In this document: positions 10,730-21,656 of the stretch, in pieces
How positions within the stretch are numbered: position 1 is the first letter of the stretch
Layout: every line of letters begins with the position of its first letter
Notes under the pieces: model-generated
Databases searched by the model: none
Told to the model about the DNA's origin: nothing
Seen by the model: only the letters and a program-made list of their open reading frames with translations
Made by a program: the position numbers and the translations under genes
Source: Golubevia sp. BC0850
Lineage: Eukaryota > Basidiomycota > Exobasidiomycetes > Golubeviales > Golubeviaceae
Length of the DNA stretch: 64,000 nucleotides
Assembly: GCA_012976225.1 (NCBI GenBank)
Contig: JAAVVG010000020.1
Location: 434,001 to 498,000, forward strand
Direction: 5' to 3'

Positions 10730-13414
10730 CTAAGGCTTGAGATCTGGATATTCAGCGACTCCAGTCTCGATCCCATGGACGCTCTCTGTCTCCGAGACAC
10801 AGTTCTGTTTGTTATTGAGCTTTCTGTCTCTGATGAGTAGGGATAGGAGCAGAGGAATAGCAGACAAAGCGATGGCAACAACTATGGGGAGAGAAAGAGA
10901 GATGAAAGTCGGTTCAGAAAGCGCTATCCTTTGTCTTCTTCCCCTCTGAGCTTGATCGACTTTCTGACTCACCTAACAAAAGATGCATCATATCAGACCA
11001 CGCTTGAATGACTCCAGTCCTGGTATCGGATCCTACCCGGTAGGTCTTTGAGATCGAGAATCCAGTTTGAGCCAAAGTGTTGATCTCAATCGCTGAACGC
11101 TGAGGAAGGTAGTTCGCCAGTCTGCCGGGGAGATAGTTGGCTTGGATCGCTCCAGTGACTGCCGAACCACATGCTCCGCCGATTTCTGCAGCTAACAAGA
11201 AGAACGAGGTAACCTAGAAGAAAGGAAGAGAAGCTCATTAGCTTCGACTCGCTGAAGGAGATGAGATCGACAAGAAGCAGTTCTATTGGCTTTCTTACTC
11301 ACCATTGCCACGTCTTGGTGACGAACCGAGACTTGAGCAGAGACCTGTAGAGTGATTCCAAGAATTCCTCCTCCAGCTCCTTGAAGGATTTGAGGAAGAA
11401 CCAGAGCTGAGAAGGTAGAAGAGATTGGGAGATCGTGTCAGAACATTCAGAAAAGCGTCAGCCCCTACTCTTCTCATCTCTTTCAAGTCGTGAACGCGAA
11501 CTCACCTGCTGTACTCGCGGCGGGAGTCCTGTAACGGATCATAAGCCCGATTCCTAGCATTCTAATAGCAGCTCCAAAGACCATTTGCCATTTGTATCTT
11601 AGAGTGTAAGCCGAGACGGCTGGAGGCGAGGAGAAATGATCAGTAGACAATCAACCTTCTCCTTCGGATCTGGTTCCCTCCCCTCCTTCTGACCAGAAAC
11701 TCACCACCCGCAGCGATTCCGAAGAACGTTAAACATAAACTTTGTGCGTTGGAGAAGTAGCCAGCCTGGACGTCAGTGTAGTCGTAAGTGATGGTCGTCC
11801 AGACGTAGACGAGAGTCCAAGAGGTGTAGAAACTAAAGAAATCGAAGAATCCTGAAGGCCAGAACGTAATTGGACAAGGAGAGGGATAGGAGTCGGAGTC
11901 AGCACCAATTCTCGAAGTTTCCCCCTGATCGAAGCCAAACGATGCTTACCGATAAGACCTGGAAGAACGACGTCCTTGTTAAGAACGAATCCTCTTCTAA
12001 GCACTGGTTTGGGAGCTACAAAGGTTTCCCAGAGTCCAGTTCCGACCAGGCAGACTCCTCCAACAACTAGCATGGCAATAATGTGAGCGGTTTGCCAACC
12101 AGAAGGAGAAGACTTAGCCAAGTTCAGAGGCAGAAGGAACAGTAACCAACCAGCACAGATCAATAGAAGTCCAACTAGATCTACGTCGATGATGAAGTTC
12201 TTCAAAGCGGTTAAAGGACGTTGACGAAGATAAGGGTTTCTGGAGGTTGCCAATCCTGTTTTCCTTGCTTGTCTTTGAGACAAAGCGAGAGAGATGATGA
12301 TTGGAGCGGTAGCGACCGGAGCGATAATTGAGAAGATTCCAGGTCCCCAACGCCAGCCAACTCCATTCAGGAGAGAAGATGAGATCAAAGGCGCTACGCC
12401 GAAGTTGATGATGTACGGTAGAGACAAGAGTCCGATAGATAATCCACGGAATCTGCTTGAGACGGTGTCAGCTACGACGATCTGAATACAGATTTGGGTC
12501 CCGGTGTTTCCCTGAATTGTTCGATGAGAAAATGGAGAAAAAATGGAGGAGTTAGAAAGGAGACACAAGGCACCTTCCCCCAATATCAGTTCTCCTTTGT
12601 AAGATGACTCACGATGGCGTAGAGAACAATTCCACCTGCGATGGTAGACATATTTTGAGCAGCGGCGATTACGATGAAACCGATAACGTAAAAGAAAAGG
12701 GAGATCGTAAAGGCCTCTGCTCTGCCGAAGACGTCGGAGAGCTTGGCGACTGGAAGTTTAGCTACAGCTATGATAACCTGTTGAATGATCGCTAAGGTTG
12801 TGTATAACAGATACTGATCGAAGTCGTTTGATGCTTGTTGAAGGTAGGCGTACATGGTGTTGTTGTCGAGTCCGTAAACGTAAGCGATGAGAGCGAGACT
12901 GTCAAGAGAAGGAAGAAAGGGAGGAATTGGGATAGACAAAAGGTAGAAAAAAGAGGAAAAGAAGGAAAGAGAGATGGATGAGATAGGTGGCACGATTGAG
13001 GGCCCGAATCGTCAGATGTCTTGCATTCACGTTCTTTTCTTTCTTTCGCACTATATTAACCCAATAAGCAGACCTCCATTTTGCTTGAAGTGAAGCCACA
13101 GAATTGGGAAGACAAAGAAGGCAGCCCCGAGGATTTGCTGCGAGGAACTCTGACCAATCGTTCTGCTCGTCTCTCCTACTCTTCCAACAATCCTCCTCTC
13201 GTATTATTTGAACTCACCCTAGCCAAGCAACGTAAATCTTCCAACCAGCTACCTGAACAGCGGCCTCAGCTACTTCAACTCCAACTTGTTGCTCATCTCG
13301 AGACCTTCTACCAATCGCGCCCTCTCCCAATTCTTCCTCAATTTGGATCTCGCTCTTGTGAAGCGATCCCGACGAATTTGAGACTTGATCGCTCTCTCTT
13401 GAGAAGTTGAGCAT
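10730..13414 (-). CDS. MFS siderophore-iron transporter (SIT/ARN family)
   Basis: Eight exons: 13414-13218, 12898-12613, 12511-11950, 11851-11705, 11619-11506, 11406-11303, 11213-10973, 10881-10730, giving 600 residues, as expected for 14-helix SIT transporters. After a charged cytosolic N-terminus of about 60 residues, TM1 ends in AYVYGLDNNTMYAYLQQAS, close to the SIT hallmark at this site. KLSDVFGRAEAF matches the MFS loop 2-3 signature (D..GR). Multiple hydrophobic helices follow, with VADTVSSRFRG and WRWGPGIF characteristic of this family. A small cytosolic tail is acidic. Function by family: proton-coupled uptake of ferric siderophores or export of related small molecules at the plasma or vacuolar membrane. 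Substrate cannot be read from the sequence. The first intron is long (319 nt). No biosynthetic siderophore gene lies nearby. Confidence 0.88.
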
Positions 13415-13739
13415 TGTCGAATGAGGAAGAGGAGGAGGTGGTGGGTGGTTTGGAAAGGATGAATTCCCTACTTTAAATGTTGATTCAAAATTTTCTAATC
13501 AGTTGGCAGATCAGTTTGTCAGTGGACCAAGCTTCCGTTCTCAAAATGTCTCGGGTCTTCCTTCTGCCGACCAGGAACATAGGAACCAGATGTCTTGACC
13601 TTAAACAAGTGATCCGGTCTTTGTATAAGCAGGAGAGAGAGAATAAAGCTTAAAGATCAGCTCTCTGATTGTCCTCAGTCCTTCGGTGGCAAATCACAAT
13701 CAGAAAATGTTTTCTTTAGAAGTCGGTCTGGATTTTGCA
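13415..13739. promoter_or_regulatory. Transporter upstream region
   Basis: About 325 bases between the transporter start and the decayed SET copy. It presumably holds the transporter promoter. No GATA-type iron-regulator site could be singled out with confidence. Confidence 0.35.
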
Positions 13740-14290
13740 TCTTCTGTTTCCATTCCAGCTTCAAGAGAATCCAGATCCGAAAGGTATGTAGCCATCCCCT
13801 GTACATACCATATTTTCAGAATTGACTGACATCCGCCCAATCTTGGATAGATCGGACTCCGGCTCTTTCAAGATTGATCACTGATCCATAATCGAATCCA
13901 ACTTCATCTTCAGCTTCGTTAGGTATCCATGAAAGTGAAAAAACAGCTCGAGGAGGTGAAGAACCAGATTTGTGGCTGCCTGAAAGTTGGAGAGGATGAA
14001 GATGGATTAGCTGGGTTTTTTTGGGATTGGAGGATCCACACGACTTCAAGTTCGTCAAGGATAGACAAGAGTGATAGATAGAGTGATCACAGGCGTATCG
14101 ATCGACTTCTAACTCACTGGTAGGTACATCGTGCTGGATGACAGAGCAATTCTGGAGGTATGGCTCATCTTGAGTTGAAGTTTCCAACTTTCGAATCTTG
14201 AATCCTGCCATGAATCTGAATTGGCAAGTCTCATAATCACCCAGCATCTCCCAGTCAGAAAGAAAGAATCCTCAGTCAGCGCCTGAAACA
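13740..14290 (-). pseudogene. Degenerate tandem copy of SET-domain 3' exons
   Basis: On the minus strand this stretch parallels the last two exons of the intact SET gene upstream. It has GDYETCQFRF...KLETST where the intact gene has GDNYILTLRE...CLETSI; a match to the NHFC/TNL block; an identical GFDYGS core; a match over SIGERS-type residues; and finally nucleotide matches to the GWLPFESG...stop segment. The copy has several small insertions and deletions, lost the post-SET cysteines in frame and has no pre-SET part. It is therefore a partial tandem duplicate that has decayed. Open frame 14247-13816 is the longest readable piece and is unlikely to encode a working enzyme. Confidence 0.8.
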
Positions 14291-14764
14291 TCCCAAGTGT
14301 GGGTATTGAAGAGATGAAAGCTGAGCTCGAGTCGAAGAAACGCTTGGAGATGGTGACACGGTCATTGATTGAATGAGACTTTCCAAGAAGATGGATGGAA
14401 TCAGGATGAAGTTAGATTTTGATCGAAAGAGAGAGTCATGTTGATGGTTAAGAGGCCTGAGGAAAACAGTGACTAGTAGAATCGGAGGAAGAAGAAAAGC
14501 TTAGACGCGAGGTTTCTCGCATCTCAGCAGATTCTCTCATGGGAACTCTACAGATGGAAGCTTGGAACCATCTCTTCCAAAGGACATATTGAACAATTCA
14601 AAGACAATAGGAATATTACTCGATCATGCGTGAGACAAGATATGCGACCAATGAGCAGCAGATAAAGCAGGATGTCGTCGGTGGCGATTCATACTCAGAG
14701 AAACTGTCTCTTCACTCTTTCGTGTTCTGTCAGTCGGAAAGCATTTTCATTTAGATACCAGCGC
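14291..14764. other. Spacer between SET gene and its decayed copy
   Basis: About 470 bases with no convincing coding frame. Some of it may be decayed sequence from the same duplication, but I cannot align it by eye. Confidence 0.4.
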
Positions 14765-16387
14765 TCAAGAGAGTCCAGATTCAAAAGGTAGCCACCCTCT
14801 GCACTTTTCAGATTCACAAAAACATATCGACCTTTCCCCAATTTTGGATAGCTCCGACTCTTCCAAGATTGATCCATAATCGAATCCCAATTCCGCTCCA
14901 GCTTCCACATCCTTCATAGTGAAGAGGGAAGCTCGGGGAGGCGAAGAAAGAAATTGGATTGGTGGAGTTGAAGATGGACTGGCCAGGATTGTTCGGATTG
15001 GGGGATCGCAGCGAATCGGAAGGATAGCCAAATTCGTCAAAGGCGGACAAAAGTGATTGATGAACCGTCTGGATTTAAAATTCAGAGGAGAAGGAGAGGG
15101 AAAAATCAGTATCTTTGAGCTCACATGTTGTATGAAGTAGGGCGAATTGCTTCTTCATTTCTGTCACTCACGCGATGTTCCCTTTCCGTTTGGGATCTAT
15201 CGAAGTTTCCAGACACTTTCCATCATTTGAATATTCTCTCAAAGTCAAAATGTAATTGTCTCCTTCTAACTTCTTCCTTCTAGATTCGGCCAAATCTGTT
15301 TGATCTTTTGATCCTTCCCTCGCAACTCTCTGAAGCTCCCATCTATTCTTTGCCTCTTCTCTCCCAATGATCTCTCCTGCATATTCGCATACGAATGTCC
15401 CTTTCGGTAGGAAGCATTTGGTGAAAAGTCCTAGGCCTCTACTCGACGTGAGCCTGACTTCAAGTGGAGTTCTGGGAAAAGTTTACGAAGTCAGCGATGG
15501 ACAATCAAGTCTTCTACCTTCTTCAGTAGTTTGTTTGCCCTCCGCTCACTTGATACCCTTTCCGACTACTCTATTAGCACATCTGCCGTCTAATCGAGAG
15601 TTCTTTTGCGTCACTGTCTCGCTCTCATCTGCCTTCACCTTCACCTCTTGATCGTCTAGCACTTCCAACTTCCTATTCTTCTTGGCCTTGGAATTTCGAA
15701 CTTTGTCTATATTTTGACAGTTGCAATTAGAATTGCATTCGAAAAGAACGTGAGAGTTCGGTATGGCTTCTAGGCAGATGGTAGATTCTTCTTTGTCTTC
15801 GCGGTGGATATAGAAGTTTCCTGATTCCGTAATAAAGAGAGTAGAAAGTCAGTGAGATCTAAAATTGGTATTTTCTGACGATCTGATCGCCAGAAGGGAG
15901 AGGAACAGGTCTCAAAACTCACCATTCTCTTGCACACACTCGCAACTTCCAGGTAAGCAGAGCATCCTCTCGTCCCCTTCATCTTCACTTGATGTATCAT
16001 GATCCTTATCAGAACGTTCCAAGCTACAGCTGCACCCCCAAATCTCAGCTTGATCTTCCATCTCTTCTTCGTCATCTTCTTCTTGCCCAGTCCGACCTTT
16101 CCCTTCTCTTATCCTCTCTTCTAAGTAGCTATCGTGAAGCTCGTTGTTTTTAAAATACTATTTTTGAACCAAGAAGAAGGGCGCGGTAGTTAGCACGGCG
16201 AGACAAGAAGGCGGATCGGAGATCTTCGACTCACTTCAAATCCTTCCAATAAGCTCGATACCAGCTCTTCAGAGGCATCTGGCGCTATGAGTTGGATAGG
16301 AAGAGTCTCTCCCTGGTTAGTCAGATCTCCTGGATTTGGTGTTTGTCTCGAAATTGTCTCAGCTTCCGTTTGAGTGATATCGAGCAT
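14765..16387 (-). CDS. SET-domain histone lysine methyltransferase (SUV39/Clr4-like)
   Basis: Five exons: 16387-16235, 16157-15923, 15820-15550, 15471-15172, 15068-14765, giving 420 residues. Domains in order: an acidic N-terminus; a pre-SET zinc-cluster region with the cysteines of WGCSCS, CLPGSCECVQENG, ECNSNCNCQN and GRCANRVV; a SET domain from about residue 222 with CEYAGEIIGREEA, the RFINHFCPP block (325-328) and GFDYG; and a post-SET CFCESEKCRGWLP. Pre-SET plus post-SET points to the H3K9 (KMT1) group, acting in heterochromatin. No chromodomain is visible. The usual NHSC.PN reads NHFCPPL. The start is the first in-frame ATG; the open frame continues upstream without an ATG, so a different 5' exon is possible. 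It is divergent from the WDR59-like gene. Confidence 0.88.
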
Positions 16388-16565
16388 TTCGTGGCATCTG
16401 GGTTCTGGGCAAGAGCAAACTGCAAAGTTCTCTTCTCTTCTCTCAACGATCTCAACGATCTCAACTCGCAAAATCTTTCTTCCTCCTCCTCTGCCTCACA
16501 TTTGCACCGTCAAGTCAGAGAACTTCTTCAGGAGCATTCTCCCGTAGCCCATCTAGCCGGACAGT
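16388..16565. promoter_or_regulatory. Compact divergent promoter, SET gene / WDR59-like gene
   Basis: Only 178 bases separate the two start codons. The interval carries a tandem repeat of CTCAACGAT (about 16440-16466). Both genes are probably driven from this shared region. Confidence 0.5.
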
Positions 16566-19500
16566 ATGGAAGAGGAGAAAGCCAACACTACTGCTTCTAA
16601 AGAGAAGGAGAAAGAGCAACCTTCTCTGCTTCAACAAACCAAATCGAATCAAGGTAACTCCTTTCAACAAAGTCAGAATCAAGACAGTACTTTCCACAGA
16701 TCATGTCAGATAGAGCTGAGGCAACCTGTTGGCAGCATGAGCTTGAGTCCAGGTGAGAAAACTTGCTGAACTCGCAAGATAAGCTTGATAAGGCGACTGT
16801 ACTCACTCTTCTCTCTTTCTTCCTATACATCTCAAAGCCAATCGAGATGTCATTCTTGCCGCTAGATCTGGTCTGTTCATCTTGGACCTAGAGAGGCCTT
16901 ACGATCAGCCGAGATTCGTGAGTGAAAACGAGGACGAACGAGGGCCAACTTCTGACCACCTCTTGACACTCCGTTCTTCACTTCTGCTCCAGGTGGCGAA
17001 TCTTACTAGCTGGGAGGTAGCTGATATTCAATGGAACCCGCATCCAAGTAGAAGTAAATGGGTAGCAAGTACTTCCAATCAGAAACTCCTAGTTTGGAAC
17101 CTCGATAGACCTACATCATTTCGAACTCCATCAACCAAACTTCCACCTCCCGCCAAACCTGGTACATTCTCTTATGGGAATACAACTGTAACTTCAGGTC
17201 TAAGTGCCTCTCCGTCACTAAATGGAAACGTGAGAAGCTTCAACTCTAGTAACACGAACAAAAACCAATTCGGAACTTCCTTCAACTCTTCTCTAAGAAA
17301 ACAATCCCAATCTCCTTTTCAAACTTTCTCTCAAAGTCAAAGATCTTCCCAAATCTACTCTAGTTCCAGCCACGCCCATAATCACATTCCTAGGTCTTCT
17401 GGAACCGCAAATGACCCTAATTCGATTCAAGATTCTCAGCTTTCTTTGCCTCCTCCTGAATCTCTTCATGGGGCTGGAGGAGCATCTGTTTCGAATTCCA
17501 GTGGGAACAACAGTGCTATCGAGTTCGTCTTGCCAGTCCATACTAGAGCTATTACCGACATCAACTGGAGTGCTTGTGAGTGTCCTCCGGCCAACTTGTT
17601 CTCCCTTTCCTCCCCTGCTTCTTACTCTTCTGATCTCTTTCACTTACATTCTCTCTCCCATCTAGTCCATCCCGATGTCTTGGCTTCCTGCTCACTCGAC
17701 ACCTGGACTGTGAGTTGTTTGAGTGAAAGGGGATGCCTGATTCTCCATCTGACGTCCTGTTTCATACTTTCTTATATCCTCGCAGTGGGTATGGGATCTT
17801 CGAACTCCTAGAAAACCGGTTCAAGGTTACAGTGCGGTGAGTGTGATCAAGCTTTCTATTCGCGTGCTGTCATTCTGACCCCCTTTCGTTCTCTATTTCC
17901 TCCGAATCTCACCTCTCAGTGGAACGCTGCAATGACTAGTGTCAAGGTAAGATTATGGACTCTTTCATTCTTCTAAGGAACTATGAACCCATCTTTACTC
18001 ATGCTTCATCCCTTCGCCTCTGTGTTCACAGTGGAATCGAGCTTCACCTCATCGAATGGCCACTTCCTGTGACAACAAAGTCCAGATCTGGGACTCGCGT
18101 AAAGGCTCTCTACCTTTAGCTAGTATCGAAGCTCACGAATCAAGAATTTACGGAATCGATTGGAGCAGAGACGTCGCTCTTGGTCTCGATAGATTGGTGA
18201 CATGCTCTCTCGACACCACCGTCAAGTATTGGGATCTAAGTACAGAGAGCTCCATGAAAGCTATCGGGTCAAGACAACTGGTCACTGAACCGGAACTGAC
18301 CATTAGTACCAACACTCCAGTCTGGAGGGCTAGAAATCTGCCTTTCGGTGAGGGAGTGATGACGTTACCTCAAAGAGGTGACAATGGACTGAGTTTGTGG
18401 AACAAGAACAAACCAGGTAGACCCGTCAAGCGTTTCGAAGGACACAACGATACTGTCAAAGAGTTCTTGTGGAGAACAAAAGGTGGAGAGCAGAAAGAGA
18501 GCGACGATAGAAGGTTTCAACTTCTGACTTGGTCGAAGGATCAAGTCCTTAGGATGTGGCCGGTCTCTGAGGAAGACATGAAGGTGAGATCTCTGTTCGG
18601 ACATCTTACATCTGTCTTAGCTTTCATCTGACCTGTCTTTCTTCTCATCTCTAGGCCGTCGACCACGTTCCTAACGCACCAATTCGAGTACTTCACACTC
18701 GAGCTCACGCTCCTGACATCTCTTACAGAGAGCCTCCATCTCTCACGATAGGTGGAACTTCCAATAACACTACCAACCAGAATTCTCAAGGCCCAACTCC
18801 AACTCATACAAGACCTGGTTCGACTCTTCCCTCAAACGTCGTCACTCCTCTCTCAGGAACTTCTCTTCTGCCTACCAATGGCAAGAACATCAAGGCTCAG
18901 AGACCAGGCTATGATCTCAACAATCAAGGATTAGGTTCAGGATCAAGCTCAGAAGATAGGAATGGCGGATCTTTGGCTCAACTCTCTCAGAGTCTAGGGA
19001 CCAGAAGATCCAAGTTCGGAGACGAGAGCGGCAGCAATAGTGAAAGAGGAAGAGATTCTGCCGCTTCTTCTAGCTACGTTCATCCTTCTAGAAACCAAGT
19101 TTTGCTAGGATCCTCTCTACCGCGAAGCCACGGAAACGATCTTAGGATGAGATTGGATGGTGCTTTTCCTTCGAATTCCGAGAGGTACTCTAGATTTGGA
19201 GGTGGCTTCGGGACGGAGGGGAAGGAACGAGAAAGAGAAAAGGGGCAAGAAATGGAGAAGAATTCTGAAGATCCAAAGAAGAGTCGCAAATCATCTTCAA
19301 GACGCAAGACTGAGAAGCTCTCTTCGAACAAGGCTCGAAGTTCTGCAAGGAACAATGGAAATGGATCTAATGTAGGCGGTGGATACATGACTAGAGGGAC
19401 TGGTCAGGGCGGCCTGCCTTTGACTCTTGGATTGGGACTAGGCTCTGGAATGGGAAGCGGAACTGGGGCCGGAACTCGTTACGGCGGAGTTGGAAGAGAA

Positions 19501-21183
19501 GCCTTGGGCTGGATCGAGGGAGTGAGAATGCTAGAGGGAGAAGAAGAAATCTCTACTTTGAAATTGAAAACTCAAGAGCCAGTTGCTGGAGCAAAGAGCG
19601 AGAACGGAGAGTCTACGAGAGTGGAAAGTGAGATGGGGGACAGAGAAAGTGATGAAGACGGAGAAGAGGTCGAAGAGGGTGGAGCTCAAGGGTTGGGCAA
19701 AGAGCTTTTCACAACAGCGAAAGAATGGCCGAGAGCTATGTTCGAGAAGGTGAGACGACAAGATGAAGCGTTCTGGAATAGGTGGAAAGCGCTCTGAACT
19801 TTGTCCCCTCTCTCTTATCTCTTCAGGTCGAAGTCTCTCAAAGACGCTGTACCATCAGTCTGTATGGTCCATGGGCGACTTCCAACGTTCTTCCTCATCC
19901 AGTATTTATCCGGATCTCTTTTCGCTTCCCTTCCAAGTATCCAAGTCAACCAGCTAGATTCGAGTTAGAAAGAACAGCCAACGTCTCACTCAAAACGAGA
20001 GCCTTTCTTCTGCGGAAACTAGCAAAGATAGTTACTGAACGAGCCTCAAGGTCAAAAGGTTGCTTAGCTTCCTGTATCTCTTTCTTGTTTGGCGAGGACC
20101 TCTTACAGCACGGTTTAGGCCTAGCTTCCATCCCTCTAGATGCTGGTAGAAGGTTAGAAGAACTCGAAAGAGAAAAAGATCAGGTCGAGAAAGAGAGAGC
20201 CGAGAGGAATGGAGCTGGATTCACTGAGGATGTAGAAGGCGGAGGCCAGCTATATGGTCCTCATGCTAAAAGACATACGCTGATGCTAGGCCAAGTGGGA
20301 ATGAGTGACGATGAAGAGGCTGGAGTAGGTGCGAGGCCACTCTTACTTCCTCCTCCAAGATGTGGAGCCTCTTTCTCTCAACATGGTAAGTATCTTGTCT
20401 TATTCCACAGCTTCGGAGTCAGCTCTAGGGTTTCAAGGCTTAATCCCCCCCCCCCCTCTTCTCTCTTTCTGTCCAGGCCTTCTCGTTGTCTTTCGAACTC
20501 AGCCTCAAGTAACCTTCGAGTCTGAAATCGGCACAGAAACCGAAGCCTCTCACAGTGGATTCTCAATCCCAGCTGCCATGACTTTTCAGAAGCTCGCAGC
20601 TTTGAATCCTCCTCCTACCATCAGCTCAAAGAGCGAAGTCAGCCCTTCTTTGTCCGCGACCATTGAAGACGAAATCAATTCCGACTTTTACCCAAAAGAC
20701 ACTCTATCTCTTCCACCTCCAGTTTTGAATCCAGCCGGACTACGCAATGAAACCCACAACATTCAAAACGGCAGAAGAATAGGTCAAAGGTCAACATCAA
20801 CTTCTCGAGGAGGAGGGAAAAGATTCTTGAAATCTTATTCAGCTCTAGCTGATGCTATGGGAAAGCTCGCTCGATTGAATCCTGATCCGACGTCGTCAGA
20901 AATGACTTCAAAGGATGTTCAAGACTCAGACGTCCTCCTCTTAATGTCAAGTGACTTCGTTAGGAGAAGAATGAAGACTCGATCTTCTTCTAGAGTCAGA
21001 GCTGGGAAACGATCTCAGAGCTCTGTCGGCAGAAGGAATGCTTCTGTGGTCCGAGGGCATGGAAATGGCAGCGGAAGCAACACACCGTTTGGTTTGGAAT
21101 ACGCTCAGGATGGGGATGCTCATTTTTCCGAGGTGAAGATTTATGATGCTGCTCACTTGTTGGAGGTGGAGAGAGAGAATTGA
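16566..21183 (+). CDS. WDR59/Sea3-like WD40-RWD protein (SEACIT/GATOR2)
   Basis: Ten exons: 16566-16752, 16838-16917, 16993-17575, 17666-17709, 17786-17836, 17920-17946, 18032-18583, 18655-19749, 19827-20385, 20477-21183; 1,294 residues. WDR59 subunits belong to the SEA/GATOR2 complex at the vacuole that tunes TORC1 to amino acids. Seen: an N-terminal beta-propeller with VADIQWNPHPSRSKWVAST, SVKWNRASPHRMATSCDNKV, IYGIDWSRD, KYWDLS, SLWNKNKPGRPVKRFEGHND and LTWSKDQVLRMWPV, closely following WDR59 order. After a long serine-rich linker comes an RWD-like segment (WATSNVLPHPVFIRISFRFP) and the conserved CGASFSQHGLLVVF block. A low-complexity insert sits between the first and second blades. The protein stops soon after VKIYDAAHLLE. 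The C-terminal solenoid and RING of WDR59 are absent. Intron 16918-16992 has no stop, so it may sometimes be retained. Confidence 0.87.
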
Positions 21184-21656
21184 AGAGAACGTTAGCAGAA
21201 AGAACCCGTTTCAACCTTGTATTTTTAGTCGCCTTTTCAATGCACATTTGGAGTTGAACCAACGGGGATTAGATTACTGATAAAGACCAATGAGAGACAA
21301 AAATAAAAGGAAAAGAGATGATTCTAGGTTGAAAGCAAAAAGAGTTGTAAGAGTCGTAGAGGTGAAAAGTATAAGACAGAAAAATGACGATGGGAAATTA
21401 CTACTAGGATGCAATGACAAACGAGGGAACTGTCTGACGACGAGGAATCAAGAGAGAGTACTCGCGAAAGATCAACTGGAACAAAGAGACGTGACAGGAA
21501 CTTTGAAGATACAGAGAACATTACACGGATAAGAGCAGTGGCCGACAGAGACGAGAGACTGGAAAGGGAGGGGGTGGGGGAATCAAAGAGTTCTTCTGCT
21601 TTCTCTCGCCCGTCCTCGGAATAAAGGAGGCGCAAGAGATCGCGAGATTTGTTTGA
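21184..21656. other. Convergent 3' region
   Basis: About 470 bases after the WDR59-like stop and before the Spa2 stop. I looked here for missing C-terminal WDR59 exons (solenoid, RING cysteine pairs) and saw none. Confidence 0.5.

Noticed and set aside
16918-16992. Reading through a stop-free 75-nt stretch in the WDR59-like gene as coding
   Set aside because: GTGAGT and CTCCAG flank it, and removing it brings the first blade in line with WDR59; retention is only a possibility.
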